From Desulfovibrio sp. (lineage in GTDB: Bacteria; Desulfobacterota; Desulfovibrionia; Desulfovibrionales; Desulfovibrionaceae): a stretch of DNA of 51,313 bases. Positions within the stretch are counted from its first letter, which is position 1. Each line of letters starts with the position of its first letter. A model generated the notes under the pieces. The model did not search any database and was not told the origin of the DNA. It saw only the letters and a list, made by a program, of their open reading frames with translations. Positions 34,373-43,897 of the stretch are shown piece by piece. The position numbers and the translations under genes are program-made. The DNA is taken from positions 15,386 through 66,698 of the forward strand of contig NZ_JAHZAA010000009.1 in NCBI RefSeq assembly GCF_019424165.1, written 5' to 3'.

Positions 34373-36052
34373 TTATTTGCCAAACCAGCACTTGGGCCAG
34401 GTGCAGGTATGGCAGGCCAGGCAATAGCCGCCCTCGCCCAGGCGGGCAAGCTCGGCGCGGGTAATCTCGCGCCCGGCCAGAAGGCGCGGCAGCACAAGAT
34501 CCAGAAACGTGGTCTTGAAGTACAGGGCGCAGGCGGGTACTCCAAGCACCTGCATGCCGCCGCCGGGGCCGGGTATGCGGCCAATAAGGCTCATGGTTCC
34601 CGGCAGCACGGGTACGCCGTGCAGCACATCGGTAAGCCCGGCGTCCAGCAGGGCCTGGCGGGTCACGTCGTCAGGGTCCACGGAAAGCCCGCCCGTTGTC
34701 ACCAGCAGATCCGCGCCCGCCGCGCGCATTTCCGCCACGGCTTTGCCCATCATGGCCCTGTCATCGGGTACGATGTCGGTTCTGACCACCTCGCAGCCCA
34801 GCATGGCGACCTTGGCCGTGATGATGGGGATAAACTTGTCTTCGATAATACCCTGAAAAACCTCGGTTCCGGTCACAAGAATGCCCACGCGCGCCTTGCG
34901 CAGGGGCAGCACGCTGAAAAGCGGGCCGCCTTCCAGCGTCTCAAGCGCCTGGGAGAGGCGCTCACGGCTGATAAAAAGCGGTATGGCCCTGGTCCCGGCC
35001 AGCGGGCCGCCCTGCTTGACCACAGTGGCGTCCTGCCGCGAGGCTACCATAACCTCGGGGACCAGGTTGAAGTGCCGCATGCGCTCCACATTCACGGTAA
35101 AAAGACCGGCACGCTCGGCGGTAAATTCCACCTTGCCCTCGCGGGGCGGCAGCGAAAAAGCCACGCCCTCGCCCGCCATGCGCCGGGCAAAGGCCTCGGC
35201 CGCTTCATTTTCGTGTACCGTGTCACCGCTTCGCGCGGCATAGGCGGCAAAATCACTCTCCCCTACCGGGCTGTCGGTCACTGCCACATGAAAACGGCCC
35301 ATCTGCTGTAGGCGGCATATATCGCCCACGCTGATGCGCTGCCCGGCCTTGAACTCCGGCCCCTTGAACTGGCCGGGGTCTATACGGGTCATGTCGTGCG
35401 CCACGGTATGCCCCACGGCCTCCTCCACAGGAACCACCCGTATTCCGGCGGTTTCCTGCCGGGGAGCCGCCTTGATCTCGCGCCGCGCCACCACATAGGG
35501 AGCCTCGCCCTGACAGCCCCGGCATACCGGGCCGTCTTCCACCGGGTAGGCCTCGCCACAGCCCGGACAGCAGACAATGCGCGTCATGTGTTTATGCCCG
35601 ATGAAGCGGCGCTTTATGGTCACAGGCTCCACATTGCAGATGCTGTCTCCGGCCTGTTCTATTTCGGATTCAAGACGCGGAACATCCTGATCTTTCTTGG
35701 GCTTTTCCTTAAAAAACCATGCCTTGATTTCCGGATAGGCAGCCATTTTCTCCGGGTCCAGGCTTACGCGCACGCCTTCACCCGTATGCTTGTCGAAAAG
35801 CGATACCGCATAGCGCCCCAGATTGTGTATCTTCATCCAGCCGTTGCCGATACTGCACAGGGTGAGCAACTGCACGGCGTCAGGCAGGCATTTGCCGGAT
35901 TCCACCACGGCCTCGAAAAGCGTGCCTTCGGGGATATGCCTTTTGGCAAGCTCCACCATATATCCGCCCACAAGCAGCCCTGGCGCGGCATAGCCATGAA
36001 AGTTTTCCGCCAGACGCCGGAATTCGTCGAATGTATAGGAACCGATATTCAT
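34373..36052 (-). CDS. FmdE-MoeA-like fusion protein (Mo/W cofactor handling)
   Basis: 559-residue cytosolic protein. N-terminal FmdE-type domain (about 1-135) with GKCLPDAVQLLTLCSIGNGW; a zinc ribbon CCPGCGEAYPVEDGPVCRGC; a middle MoeA-like part; and a molybdopterin-binding MoCF domain VGILVTGTEVFQG...TTGGLSVDPDDVTRQALLDAG. The C-terminus is Cys-rich (CLACHTCTWPKCWFGK). MoeA proteins insert molybdenum or tungsten into molybdopterin; here the fusion likely serves the neighbouring formate dehydrogenase, as mobA and fdhA flank it. ATG 36052 has GGAG 7 nt upstream; the longer frame to 36226 is Arg-rich and unlikely. Exact reaction not shown by sequence. Confidence 0.8.
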   Translation of the reverse strand: MNIGSYTFDEFRRLAENFHGYAAPGLLVGGYMVELAKRHIPEGTLFEAVVESGKCLPDAVQLLTLCSIGNGWMKIHNLGRYAVSLFDKHTGEGVRVSLDPEKMAAYPEIKAWFFKEKPKKDQDVPRLESEIEQAGDSICNVEPVTIKRRFIGHKHMTRIVCCPGCGEAYPVEDGPVCRGCQGEAPYVVARREIKAAPRQETAGIRVVPVEEAVGHTVAHDMTRIDPGQFKGPEFKAGQRISVGDICRLQQMGRFHVAVTDSPVGESDFAAYAARSGDTVHENEAAEAFARRMAGEGVAFSLPPREGKVEFTAERAGLFTVNVERMRHFNLVPEVMVASRQDATVVKQGGPLAGTRAIPLFISRERLSQALETLEGGPLFSVLPLRKARVGILVTGTEVFQGIIEDKFIPIITAKVAMLGCEVVRTDIVPDDRAMMGKAVAEMRAAGADLLVTTGGLSVDPDDVTRQALLDAGLTDVLHGVPVLPGTMSLIGRIPGPGGGMQVLGVPACALYFKTTFLDLVLPRLLAGREITRAELARLGEGGYCLACHTCTWPKCWFGK

Positions 36053-36268
36053 GCTTTTCTCCAATGCCGCAGCCCCTGCCGGAGCGGATGCGAATACTGT
36101 TTTGACCCTGTGTAAGCCAATTCGTCTGTTCTGGCTACCTGTGCGCCGCTTTTCTCTCCCTGTGCGCTGAAAGCCCCGCACGCGCGGATAACGCTGGTTT
36201 TCACGCGCGCGCCCATAAAGCCGCATACGGCGCTAACGCGCTATAACAATTGGACGTTACTGTAAAAA

Positions 36269-36937
36269 TCACCCTTTTTCAGCAAAGCGTGCATTTTTTT
36301 GCGCCAGCAGGGTCCGGGCCTGCTCAAGGTCGGCGGGACAGTTGCAGTTGAAAAAAGGTTCAGACTCTTCCGGTCCGTAGTCTACAAAATGGCGCAGCTC
36401 GCCGGGAACCATCAGGCCCAGCTTGCGCTCGCCCCGGGCCAGGGCCGCGTCAAAATACGGCAGGGCAGCCACCTCATACACCGCAGTGAGTGACTCCACA
36501 CGGCCGGTATCCCGCGCACGGTAGGCCGTAACCAGTGTTTGCGGCGGCGCGGCATCCCTGGCCGCCAGCAGTCTGCGCAGTGTGTGGGCATCCATAAGAG
36601 GCAGATCGCACGAAAGAGCCAGAAGGGCCGTATAGCCAAGTTCCCCGGCATGGCGCAGAGCCGCCTGCAGCCCGGCAGCCGGTCCCTGGCCCGGCAGTGC
36701 GTCAAAAACGCAGTCATAGCCCTGCCGGGGCGCATCGGCGCGGCAGGAAACAAGGCAGAGAGGCAAAACAGAACGCACAAGGGCGCAGGCCGTGAACAGC
36801 AGGTCGGGCGCGGCGGCAGCGTCGATGCCCGCGCCGCAAGCGCCCGGCAGGCGCAAGCGGGCCTTGTCCGCGCCCATGCGGCTTGAAAGCCCTCCTGCCA
36901 GCACCACTCCGGCGACCCGGCCTTTTTCGCTGTTCAT
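36269..36937 (-). CDS. mobA: Molybdenum cofactor guanylyltransferase MobA
   Basis: 222-residue cytosolic enzyme that joins GMP to molybdopterin, giving the MGD form used by formate dehydrogenase. Nucleotide-binding start VAGVVLAGGLSSRMGADKARL, then LPGQGPAAGLQAAL, and the metal site LALSCDLPLMD. The C-terminal NCNCPADLEQA is typical of MobA (N-x-N-x-P-x-D). GGGGGA precedes ATG 36937. First of two minus-strand cofactor genes leading to fdh. Confidence 0.93.
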   Translation of the reverse strand: MNSEKGRVAGVVLAGGLSSRMGADKARLRLPGACGAGIDAAAAPDLLFTACALVRSVLPLCLVSCRADAPRQGYDCVFDALPGQGPAAGLQAALRHAGELGYTALLALSCDLPLMDAHTLRRLLAARDAAPPQTLVTAYRARDTGRVESLTAVYEVAALPYFDAALARGERKLGLMVPGELRHFVDYGPEESEPFFNCNCPADLEQARTLLAQKNARFAEKG

Positions 36938-37226
36938 GTTTCCCCCGTTGCTTCCGCTTTGCCGTCATGCGCGAGGCCGCACATCTGAGCAATGTAATAT
37001 CTGCCGTCATCTTGTCAAAGCCACAGATATGCCGACCAGTGCCGGGGCAAACCCTGCCGCCGCCCCGGCAACAGAATATCGGCCTCCATAAAATACCGGC
37101 AGCTTCGCGGGCGGCCCCGGTGCATTGTGCCGCGCCCGCGCTTTTGCTATGCTGCCTTGCGCTGTTCGCATGAGGCTGCGGAGCGTGCGCAAGAAGCCGC
37201 ATACAGGCACTTTCCAGGGAGAAGGC

Positions 37227-37715
37227 ATGGGCCAGGATATTTTTGACCTCATTGTTGTTCTGACGCTGGTGTTTTTTGCCGGGCGTGGATATTTGCACGG
37301 CTTTGTTGGTGAAGTTGCCGGCATCGTATCGCTTTTGGGCGGCTTTTGGATGGCCCACAACTACCACGACAGGCTTTCACCCCACCTGACGCTCATCACA
37401 GACCCCGGCTGGCGCACCGTGGCCGCCTACGTGCTGGTCTTTCTCGGCGTGCTTGTGTCTGTGGCGCTTATTGCCCGGCTGCTGCAAAAGATTCTTTCCT
37501 TTTCCTTCGTCACCTGGGCCGACAGGATGGCCGGAGCCATGTTGGGCCTTGCCAAGGGCGCCCTGCTGTGGTCCCTGGGCATGCTGTTGCTGCAAAAATT
37601 CTTTTCCCAGGCGGCCTTTATGCAGCACAGCCGTGTGTTGCCCTATTTTAACGCCCTCACGGCGCAGGTCCGCGGCTGGCTGCCGCCGGATATTGTGTCG
37701 CGCCTGGGTCTCTAG
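37227..37715 (+). CDS. CvpA family membrane protein
   Basis: 162-residue inner-membrane protein of the CvpA (colicin V production) family. Four hydrophobic segments: FDLIVVLTLVFFAGRGYLHG, GEVAGIVSLLGGFWMA, TVAAYVLVFLGVLVSVALIARLL, and GLAKGALLWSLGMLLL. The segment WADRMAGAMLGLAKG is the family signature. ATG 37227 follows AGGGAGAAGGC. Role unclear in this lineage; in other bacteria it affects envelope homeostasis. Divergent from mobA. Confidence 0.85.
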   Translation: MGQDIFDLIVVLTLVFFAGRGYLHGFVGEVAGIVSLLGGFWMAHNYHDRLSPHLTLITDPGWRTVAAYVLVFLGVLVSVALIARLLQKILSFSFVTWADRMAGAMLGLAKGALLWSLGMLLLQKFFSQAAFMQHSRVLPYFNALTAQVRGWLPPDIVSRLGL

Positions 37716-38037
37716 GGTATATCAGCTTTGAGGGCAGCCTCTCAAGGCGTTTACGGCGTTTACTTATGATGCTTGGCGGCGCAGTCGCCCTGCGCCCGCA
37801 TCACGGCGGCAGCCATCTGCCCGCCTGCCGTCAGGGCAATGTCATGTGCGCCTGCCCTGAACAGGTCCCGTGATGGGCTGTATGTTTTAAAAGGCCAATG
37901 CGGCCGGAAAACTGGCTTCCGCCGCAACCGCGCCGTCTGACGGCACACCGCGCACAGTGCGGCAACCTGACGGCGGGCATACCGCAAGGGCTGCCTCCGG
38001 CCTTCGTATCAGTAACCGGCACAAGGAACACAAATTC
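37716..38037. other. 322-nt gap between cvpA and mazG
   Basis: No strong terminator or gene seen. GC-rich; the open frame upstream of mazG lacks a start with a ribosome site. Confidence 0.5.
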
Positions 38038-38835
38038 ATGGAAAAAAACGCTGTTGAAGAGTTGCAGGGCATCATTGACACGCTCACCGGTCCCGAGGGC
38101 TGTCCCTGGGACAAGGAGCAGACCGCCCACACATTGGCCGACTATATTATTGAAGAAAGCCACGAACTTGTCAGCGCCATCCGTTCGGGCAATGTGGCCG
38201 ACATCCGCGAAGAACTGGGCGATGTGGCCTTTTTGCTGCTCTTTGTGGCGCGGCTGTACGAAAAGAACGGGCAATTCACCTTTGCCGATGCCCTGAACAA
38301 CAACAGGGCCAAAATGATCCGCCGCCATCCCCACGTTTTTGGCGACACGGTGTTTGACAGCCTTGATGAACAGCTCAAAGCCTGGGAAAAAATCAAAAGG
38401 GCCGAACACGCCGATGAAGACGGCAAACCCAAGGGCCTGTTTGACAGCCTGCCCGAAAGCCTGCCGCCGCTGATCAAGGCCTACCGTATTCATTCCAAGG
38501 CCGCCCGCGTGGGTTTTACCTGGGCCAAGGACGATGAGGTGGAGCAGCAGGTGGAAGCCGAATGGCTGGAATGGCTGGACGCCTCCGCCAACAGCAGCGC
38601 GGAAGCCCAGAAGCATGAACTTGGCGACCTGCTTTTCAGTATTACCGAACTGGGCCGCCGCAAGGGCATCAAGGCCAGTGAGGCCCTGGACCTGGCCACA
38701 CGCCGCTTTCTGAAGCGCTTTACCCGTATGGAAGAGCTGGCCCGCGCCCAGGGGCAGGACTTCAACGCCCTGAGCCTCGATGAAAAGGACGAACTGTGGA
38801 ATACGGCCAAGGCAGAGGAAGAAGCCCGGTCCTGA
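38038..38835 (+). CDS. mazG: Nucleoside triphosphate pyrophosphohydrolase MazG
   Basis: 265-residue cytosolic enzyme that hydrolyses NTPs to NMP and PPi, guarding against damaged nucleotides or lowering stress signals. Two MazG modules: LTGPEGCPWDKEQTAHTL with EESHELVSAI and REELGDVAFLLLFVA in the first; EAQKHELGDLLFSITELGRR in the second. ExxE and ExxD metal motifs are intact. ATG 38038 has AAGGA about 10 nt upstream. The next frame may overlap its end by 40 nt. Confidence 0.94.
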   Translation: MEKNAVEELQGIIDTLTGPEGCPWDKEQTAHTLADYIIEESHELVSAIRSGNVADIREELGDVAFLLLFVARLYEKNGQFTFADALNNNRAKMIRRHPHVFGDTVFDSLDEQLKAWEKIKRAEHADEDGKPKGLFDSLPESLPPLIKAYRIHSKAARVGFTWAKDDEVEQQVEAEWLEWLDASANSSAEAQKHELGDLLFSITELGRRKGIKASEALDLATRRFLKRFTRMEELARAQGQDFNALSLDEKDELWNTAKAEEEARS

Positions 38836-41132
38836 ACCGGCACGGCGCAACGCCCGCTACGTGCGGTGCGGCATGCCGCCCTGTGGCGGCAGCCTGCCGT
38901 GCCGCGCAAAAGGCGGGGACCCGCGCGCTGCCTTCGCGCAGCCAGGCTGCGCCGAGCGCTGCTCACAGCGTTCTCACGCAGGGCGCACTGCTGCTTTGCC
39001 TGCTGCTGACTGTTCTGCTCGGCGCATGCGCGCCGGGCCAGAAAACCGCCGCGCAAAAAACGGCAGACCAGAACGCAAGCGCCCGGGCCGGAGCGCACAC
39101 AAGCCCTCTGCCCCGGGCTGATCCGGGCTATCTGCAATGGCTTGAGCGCCAATCCATGCTGGGTTCCACCCAGGACCTGACGGCGCAGGTGTCCGGTACA
39201 GGTCTTATCTGGCGCAACAGCGCCGCGGCCCGCCGGGTTCCCCTGCTGCTTTCCGCCGCTCCGTCCTGGCTGGATGTGAATCCGCACACGGTTACATCAG
39301 GGCAGCCTTTCTGGCGGGCGCTCGGCCTGTCCCCCCTGCCCGACATGCTCGGGCAGGCAGGCCTGAATGGTCTTTTCGCAGCCCCCACTGGCGAAAGAGG
39401 CGACATATGGGGCAGCTATAAAATGCTTACCCCCGGCGGAGGTAACGTAACGGCCCTGCGTTTCGATACTGCTCTGGGCAGTGAAGAAGATTTTGACAGG
39501 GCCGCAGGCCGCCTGGAAAATCTCGATGTGCAACTGGGCGGCGAACTGCCGCCCTCAGCCACGGGCCTTGGGCCTGATTTTATTTTGCAGGCGCGGCACG
39601 CCTCGCGTTTTGACGGCCTCTATGCCATGATGGCCGTGCCGCAAAAAGACTGGGATGTCCTGCCTGTCACCGCCGATGAATGGGACTGCCTGCCCCTGCG
39701 CCCGCAGGCCGTGCAGGCGCTGACCCAGCGCGGCATTTTACCTGAACGTCTCGTGCGCGACGGCGTGGCCTGGACCACGCCCGGCGGCTGGGCGGTCACG
39801 GGTGAAGTGCGCGGCGCGGACGGGCAGCCGCGGCGGTGGGTTTACCGCTACAGCGGGCATCCCTTGCGCCCAGTTCTGCTCTGGCAGGACCCCTCCGGGC
39901 AGGCGCGGCGCATATTTTCCGCTGCGGTTATCCGTCATACGGGGCTGCAGCAGCAGACCCTGGCCGGATTGCGCATGGAGGCCCTTATGGGGCTGGATGT
40001 TCCGCCATCCGGCGATGGAGCGCCTGAAGCACGACGCTCCGCCCAGCCCCGGCGAGTGGCTCCTGACCGGGACAGTACGCCGGGCAGTACGGCGGACGCG
40101 CAACGGCTGATGGAGCTGACACCCGGCCTGGAGGCGCTGGACGCCCTGTCGGGTGAAGTCCACCGCTACGGCGGATGGGCCATGCAGGACGACGCCCTGC
40201 CGCCCTCCCTGACGCGGGCGGTGCTGGATACGGCCGTGGATTTTACACGCGACACCATTACGGAACCGGCGTCGGCCTACGCGCTGCTGAGCGGCGATGC
40301 CGCTCCCCTTGCCGGATTTTTGCGGGCATCGCTGGCCGAAGGCGTGGACCACAGCCGTCTGGCCCGTGGGCAAAAAGACAGACAGAGTGTGGACTGGCGC
40401 CCCCTGCTGGCCCTGCCCGAAGGACGGAACATGGCGCGCCGCGCGCAGGAGCAGGCCCAGGCCCCTGCCGATGCCACGGAGTTGTGGACCACGCAGACCG
40501 GTCTTGCGGCACTGGCTCTGGGGCTGGATGCGACGGCAGCAGTACGGCCGGAGCAGGCGAAAATCCTGCGGCAGACAGTGCTGCTGCTGCTTTCCTTCCG
40601 CGTGGGACTGCCCGGCCTTGCTTTTATAAGCCCGCAGGATATGACAGGAGCGCTCAACATGGCGCGCCCCCCGGCGGGTCTGCCCGCCAGTATGGGCAGC
40701 GTTCCCCTGTGGGATGAGCAGACAGGGCATGCGGGCAGCATACCGCCCCTGCCGCTGGCTTTCGGCTCTCTGGACAGGCAGTGGGCCGACAGGCAGAGTT
40801 TTCTTCATGAACTGGCGGCTCTTTTACGCGCCCGGCGTGATGCCGGTCTGGCCGGAGGCCGGGTAGCAGAAATTTTTTCAGGGCCTCCGGGTTGTGTCGG
40901 CGTGCTGAGCGCCCTGCCCGGCGGCTACTGGCTGCTGGCCGCCAATTTTTCCGGCAAGCGGCAGCGCCTTGCCTGCGCGCTGCCCGCAGCGGCCCGCGCG
41001 GCACACGAGGTACCATCCGGCCCAAACCTGCCCCTGCAAGGGCGCACTGTGGAACTTGACCTAGACGCCCGCCAGGCCCGGCATATTCTGCTCACGGGAC
41101 AGGCGGCAACACCTGAAGGAGCGAACCCATGA
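38796..41132 (+). CDS. GH13-like (degenerate trehalose synthase/amylase) lipoprotein
   Basis: About 778 residues from GTG 38796, whose AAGGA lies 7 nt upstream inside mazG; a later GTG at 38883 is possible. A hydrophobic stretch with lipobox LLGAC at about residue 77 predicts an outer- or inner-membrane lipoprotein. Segments resemble GH13 barrels (PFWRALGLSPLPDMLGQAGLNG, GLGPDFILQARHASRFDGLY, VLLLLSFRVGLPGLAFI) and an amylase-like C-terminal beta domain (GGYWLLAANFSGKRQRLAC). I do not find the usual catalytic Asp/Glu signatures, so it may be a non-catalytic sugar-binding relative. It overlaps the next gene by 4 nt (ATGA). Family call is tentative. Confidence 0.6.
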   Translation: MEYGQGRGRSPVLNRHGATPATCGAACRPVAAACRAAQKAGTRALPSRSQAAPSAAHSVLTQGALLLCLLLTVLLGACAPGQKTAAQKTADQNASARAGAHTSPLPRADPGYLQWLERQSMLGSTQDLTAQVSGTGLIWRNSAAARRVPLLLSAAPSWLDVNPHTVTSGQPFWRALGLSPLPDMLGQAGLNGLFAAPTGERGDIWGSYKMLTPGGGNVTALRFDTALGSEEDFDRAAGRLENLDVQLGGELPPSATGLGPDFILQARHASRFDGLYAMMAVPQKDWDVLPVTADEWDCLPLRPQAVQALTQRGILPERLVRDGVAWTTPGGWAVTGEVRGADGQPRRWVYRYSGHPLRPVLLWQDPSGQARRIFSAAVIRHTGLQQQTLAGLRMEALMGLDVPPSGDGAPEARRSAQPRRVAPDRDSTPGSTADAQRLMELTPGLEALDALSGEVHRYGGWAMQDDALPPSLTRAVLDTAVDFTRDTITEPASAYALLSGDAAPLAGFLRASLAEGVDHSRLARGQKDRQSVDWRPLLALPEGRNMARRAQEQAQAPADATELWTTQTGLAALALGLDATAAVRPEQAKILRQTVLLLLSFRVGLPGLAFISPQDMTGALNMARPPAGLPASMGSVPLWDEQTGHAGSIPPLPLAFGSLDRQWADRQSFLHELAALLRARRDAGLAGGRVAEIFSGPPGCVGVLSALPGGYWLLAANFSGKRQRLACALPAAARAAHEVPSGPNLPLQGRTVELDLDARQARHILLTGQAATPEGANP

Positions 41133-43561
41133 CCCAGAACTCCACCCTGCCTGAGGACGGCCAGCCCAAATGCACGGACAATGCCGACCAGCACCTTTCT
41201 TCCGGGCCGGGGCAGGAAACTCTGGCAGCCGCGCCCGGCCAGGAACAGGAAACCGCCTGTCCGGCGTCCGGTGCGGACACGGATGAACAGCACCCTGCGG
41301 CAGACTGCCCCTGTGCTGCGCCTCATGCCGGGACAGACTCCAGGCCAGATGCTGAAACCGGCGCAAGCCCGGATGTAAGCCCGGAGGCAATGCCAAACAG
41401 CAGGCAGGAACAGCCGCAGATGCATGAGCAGTCCTGCCGCCCCGGCGAAGCGCATGCGGGGCACATCCCCGCCGACGGCAGCCAGGCTGCCGGTACAGCC
41501 AAAAAACGGGGCGTATTCTCGTCCTGGCGTGGCAAAAACGGCCGCAGCACCGGAGCCGCCACGTCCGAAAACGTCGTGGCAGCCGGTATCAAGGCTGCAA
41601 TGACGCCCCCGGAACCAAACGCCGCCCAGAAATTTTTTGAAACCGCCAGCCGGGTAGGACCGTTCTTTCTGCTTTTGCTCCTTCTGGCTCAGGCCTGGCC
41701 CGCCTTTATGGGCAATGCCCTGTACTGCCCGCGCGAAGCGGAGAGCATCTTCATCTTCAGCCAGACCAGCCAGAGCGGCCTGTGGCTGGCCCCCGCCGCC
41801 CCGGGTCTGGCGCACTGGCCTGTGTACCACTGGTATCTTGCGGGCATGCAAAGCCTCGTGGCTCTGGCGGGTCCCGGTTTCGGGCATCTGCTCTTTCCCA
41901 TGGCGGGCCTGGCGGGCGCACTGCTTTGCCTCATGAGCGTCTGGACCCTGGCCCGTGTTGCGGGCCTTGGCGCTCAGGCAGCGCTGGCCGGCGGCATGAT
42001 TCTTCTTTCCGCGCCGCTCTTTGTTCCCATGGCCCATTTTACCGGGCCTGAAAGCCTTGCCACGGCTCTCACGCTCTTTTCTCTGGCGCTGCTCTGCCAC
42101 GGTTGGCAAAAACCCCATGCCTGGGTAAGCCTGCCCGCCGGTTTCATCCTGGCGGGCCTGGCCGGACTTACAGGCGGAATTTTTCAGCTAATGCTGCCGC
42201 TTGTGACCAGTGTTTTCTTCCTGAGCTGGCGCGGAACCTTCCGCCGGGCGCAGGGCATGGACGGCGTGACCGGTTTTGTGCTGCTCCTGCTGCTGCTGGC
42301 CTGCTGGCTTGGCGGCGTCATGCTGTGGCAGCAGCCTGAAGGCTATCTCAAGTTTCTGGGCGAGCGCCTTATTCTCTGGCCCTGGCCCAGCGCCCAGTGG
42401 TGGTTGCCTCTGCTTGTGGCGGCAGCGGGCCTGCTGCCCTGGGCCGCCATTATGGCCTGCGTTTCGTGGGTTCGAGTGCTGCGCACCGCCCCCGCCGACC
42501 TCGCTGCCTCCCGCAAGGAGCGTTCGGGCATTGCCTTTTTGTGGATCAGCCTGGCTGTGGCCTGCGTATTGAGCCTGGCTGCCTACGACCCGGCCTCCGC
42601 AGCCCTTACCATCATCTGCCTGGCCGCCCCACTGCTGGGCAAGGCCCTTTTGCGCCTTTCCGGCCTTGGCGGCCGCCTGTTCTTCATTTTCGCGGCCCTG
42701 TGTCTTCTGCATGCGGGCATGGCATTGGTGGCGGCGGGCTTTGGCCCCACGCTCGACTGGATGGGCGGCTTCTTCAAATTCAGCCTCAGCCCCGAACAGC
42801 GGGAAATGGTGCTCGGCCTCAAGGCTCTGCCCATTCTTGGCAGCATCTGCATAGTAGCCGCCGTACTGCTGAGCCGCATGGTGCGCAAGGGTGCGCATGG
42901 CGGCATGGGTGGGGCTCTGCTTATCTGCGCCGTCATTGTGATTCTTTTGGCCCAGCCCGGCACCATGCTGCTTGGCCCCCAGCTCAAGACCGTGCCGCAG
43001 GCGCAACTGCGTCACCTTGATGAACTGCTGCACCCCCAAGCCGCCCCCGCGATTCCTGCGCCCGCAGTAAAAAGCCCTGAAGCGGCTGCCCCTGCGCCGG
43101 AAGAAACCACCTCCGAACCGGCAGCGCCGGAAACAGGCGTACCGCAACCCGATACTGCGGCCCCTGCTGATACGGCGAGCCCGGTTGAAAAAGCGCTGGA
43201 AAAAGCAGCTTCTGAAGCGGCCGCCTACGATGCCCGTGCAGCCGAAGAAATAAAAAACCGTAACGCCGCCCCCGCACAGGATGCGGAAGATGCCTCCGCC
43301 GCGTCCAGCCCTGCAACAGTACCGGGTGCAGCCGAAATTCCCACGGTTGAAGACACGGCGGCAGAGGCAGCGCCCGCCACCACGGCGCAGGACGAAAAGG
43401 CCGCCGCTGCCGGTGAAGACGATGCCAAGGCCCAGAGCGCGCACCCCGAAGAGCCTGCGGCAGCCACACCTGAAGCGCCTGTTGCCCCAGATGCCTCCGC
43501 TACCGAAAAAACGAATGCAGACAATGCCTCCGCTCCGGAAAAAGAGCAGCCGAAGCAATAA
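41129..43561 (+). CDS. PMT/ArnT-like polytopic membrane protein with long disordered ends
   Basis: 810 residues. Residues 1-175 are Pro/Gly/Gln-rich and lack hydrophobic stretches. About residues 178-612 hold 10 or more membrane segments, with an early loop (CPREAESIFIF, WPVYHWYLAGMQSL) reminiscent of PMT/ArnT glycosyltransferases that use lipid-linked sugars. Residues 640-810 form a Pro/Ala/Glu-rich acidic tail. The start overlaps the GH13-like gene stop. The pair suggests a role in making or moving a cell-envelope glycan, but this is inference. The conserved acidic pair of PMT enzymes is not obvious. A perfect 12-bp terminator follows. Confidence 0.6.
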   Translation: MTQNSTLPEDGQPKCTDNADQHLSSGPGQETLAAAPGQEQETACPASGADTDEQHPAADCPCAAPHAGTDSRPDAETGASPDVSPEAMPNSRQEQPQMHEQSCRPGEAHAGHIPADGSQAAGTAKKRGVFSSWRGKNGRSTGAATSENVVAAGIKAAMTPPEPNAAQKFFETASRVGPFFLLLLLLAQAWPAFMGNALYCPREAESIFIFSQTSQSGLWLAPAAPGLAHWPVYHWYLAGMQSLVALAGPGFGHLLFPMAGLAGALLCLMSVWTLARVAGLGAQAALAGGMILLSAPLFVPMAHFTGPESLATALTLFSLALLCHGWQKPHAWVSLPAGFILAGLAGLTGGIFQLMLPLVTSVFFLSWRGTFRRAQGMDGVTGFVLLLLLLACWLGGVMLWQQPEGYLKFLGERLILWPWPSAQWWLPLLVAAAGLLPWAAIMACVSWVRVLRTAPADLAASRKERSGIAFLWISLAVACVLSLAAYDPASAALTIICLAAPLLGKALLRLSGLGGRLFFIFAALCLLHAGMALVAAGFGPTLDWMGGFFKFSLSPEQREMVLGLKALPILGSICIVAAVLLSRMVRKGAHGGMGGALLICAVIVILLAQPGTMLLGPQLKTVPQAQLRHLDELLHPQAAPAIPAPAVKSPEAAAPAPEETTSEPAAPETGVPQPDTAAPADTASPVEKALEKAASEAAAYDARAAEEIKNRNAAPAQDAEDASAASSPATVPGAAEIPTVEDTAAEAAPATTAQDEKAAAAGEDDAKAQSAHPEEPAAATPEAPVAPDASATEKTNADNASAPEKEQPKQ

Positions 43562-43583
43562 ACACGCATAGTAAACCGACCCG

Positions 43584-43622
43584 GAGGCCCTCTGTTTGTT
43601 ACAGGACAGAGGGCCTCTTTTT
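43584..43622 (+). terminator. Terminator after the PMT-like gene
   Basis: GAGGCCCTCTGT (43584-43595) pairs perfectly with ACAGAGGGCCTC (43606-43617), followed by TTTTT. Confidence 0.92.
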
Positions 43623-43862
43623 GAAACAACTGCCGCACCGCAGAAAGCGGCATCCTTACATACCGCGAACAGGCCGCGAACAGGCAGTGAACAGGCCGTA
43701 ATCGCTGTCCCGTGCATGTCGCTCCCGCCTGGCTGCAAAAACGTTGCAACGCGCCCGGTACGCAGCATCGGGAAAAACCGGTCTTGCGGCAACGACAAGC
43801 GAAAAGCGCCGCGCAGCAGTTTTTTCGCGAAACACCACGAGCGCGAGCCACAGGGCCACCGA

Positions 43863-43891
43863 TTGACAGTCCTGTTTCTTTTGACGATAGT
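43863..43891 (+). promoter_or_regulatory. Promoter of structured RNA copy B
   Basis: TTGACA (43863-43868), 17-nt spacer, GATAGT (43886-43891). A perfect -35 at ideal spacing predicts a start near 43898. It drives no reading frame before the terminator at 44171. Confidence 0.65.
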
Positions 43892-43897
43892 TCATAG

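Noticed and set aside
37716..38037. N-terminal extension of mazG to 37957
   Set aside because: MazG homology begins at 38038 with a usable AAGGA; the upstream codons are not conserved-looking and lack a ribosome site.
42188..43798. 536-codon minus-strand open frame opposite the PMT-like gene
   Set aside because: Arg/Gly-rich shadow of the biased Pro/Ala tail region; no start signal and it runs through the terminator at 43584.
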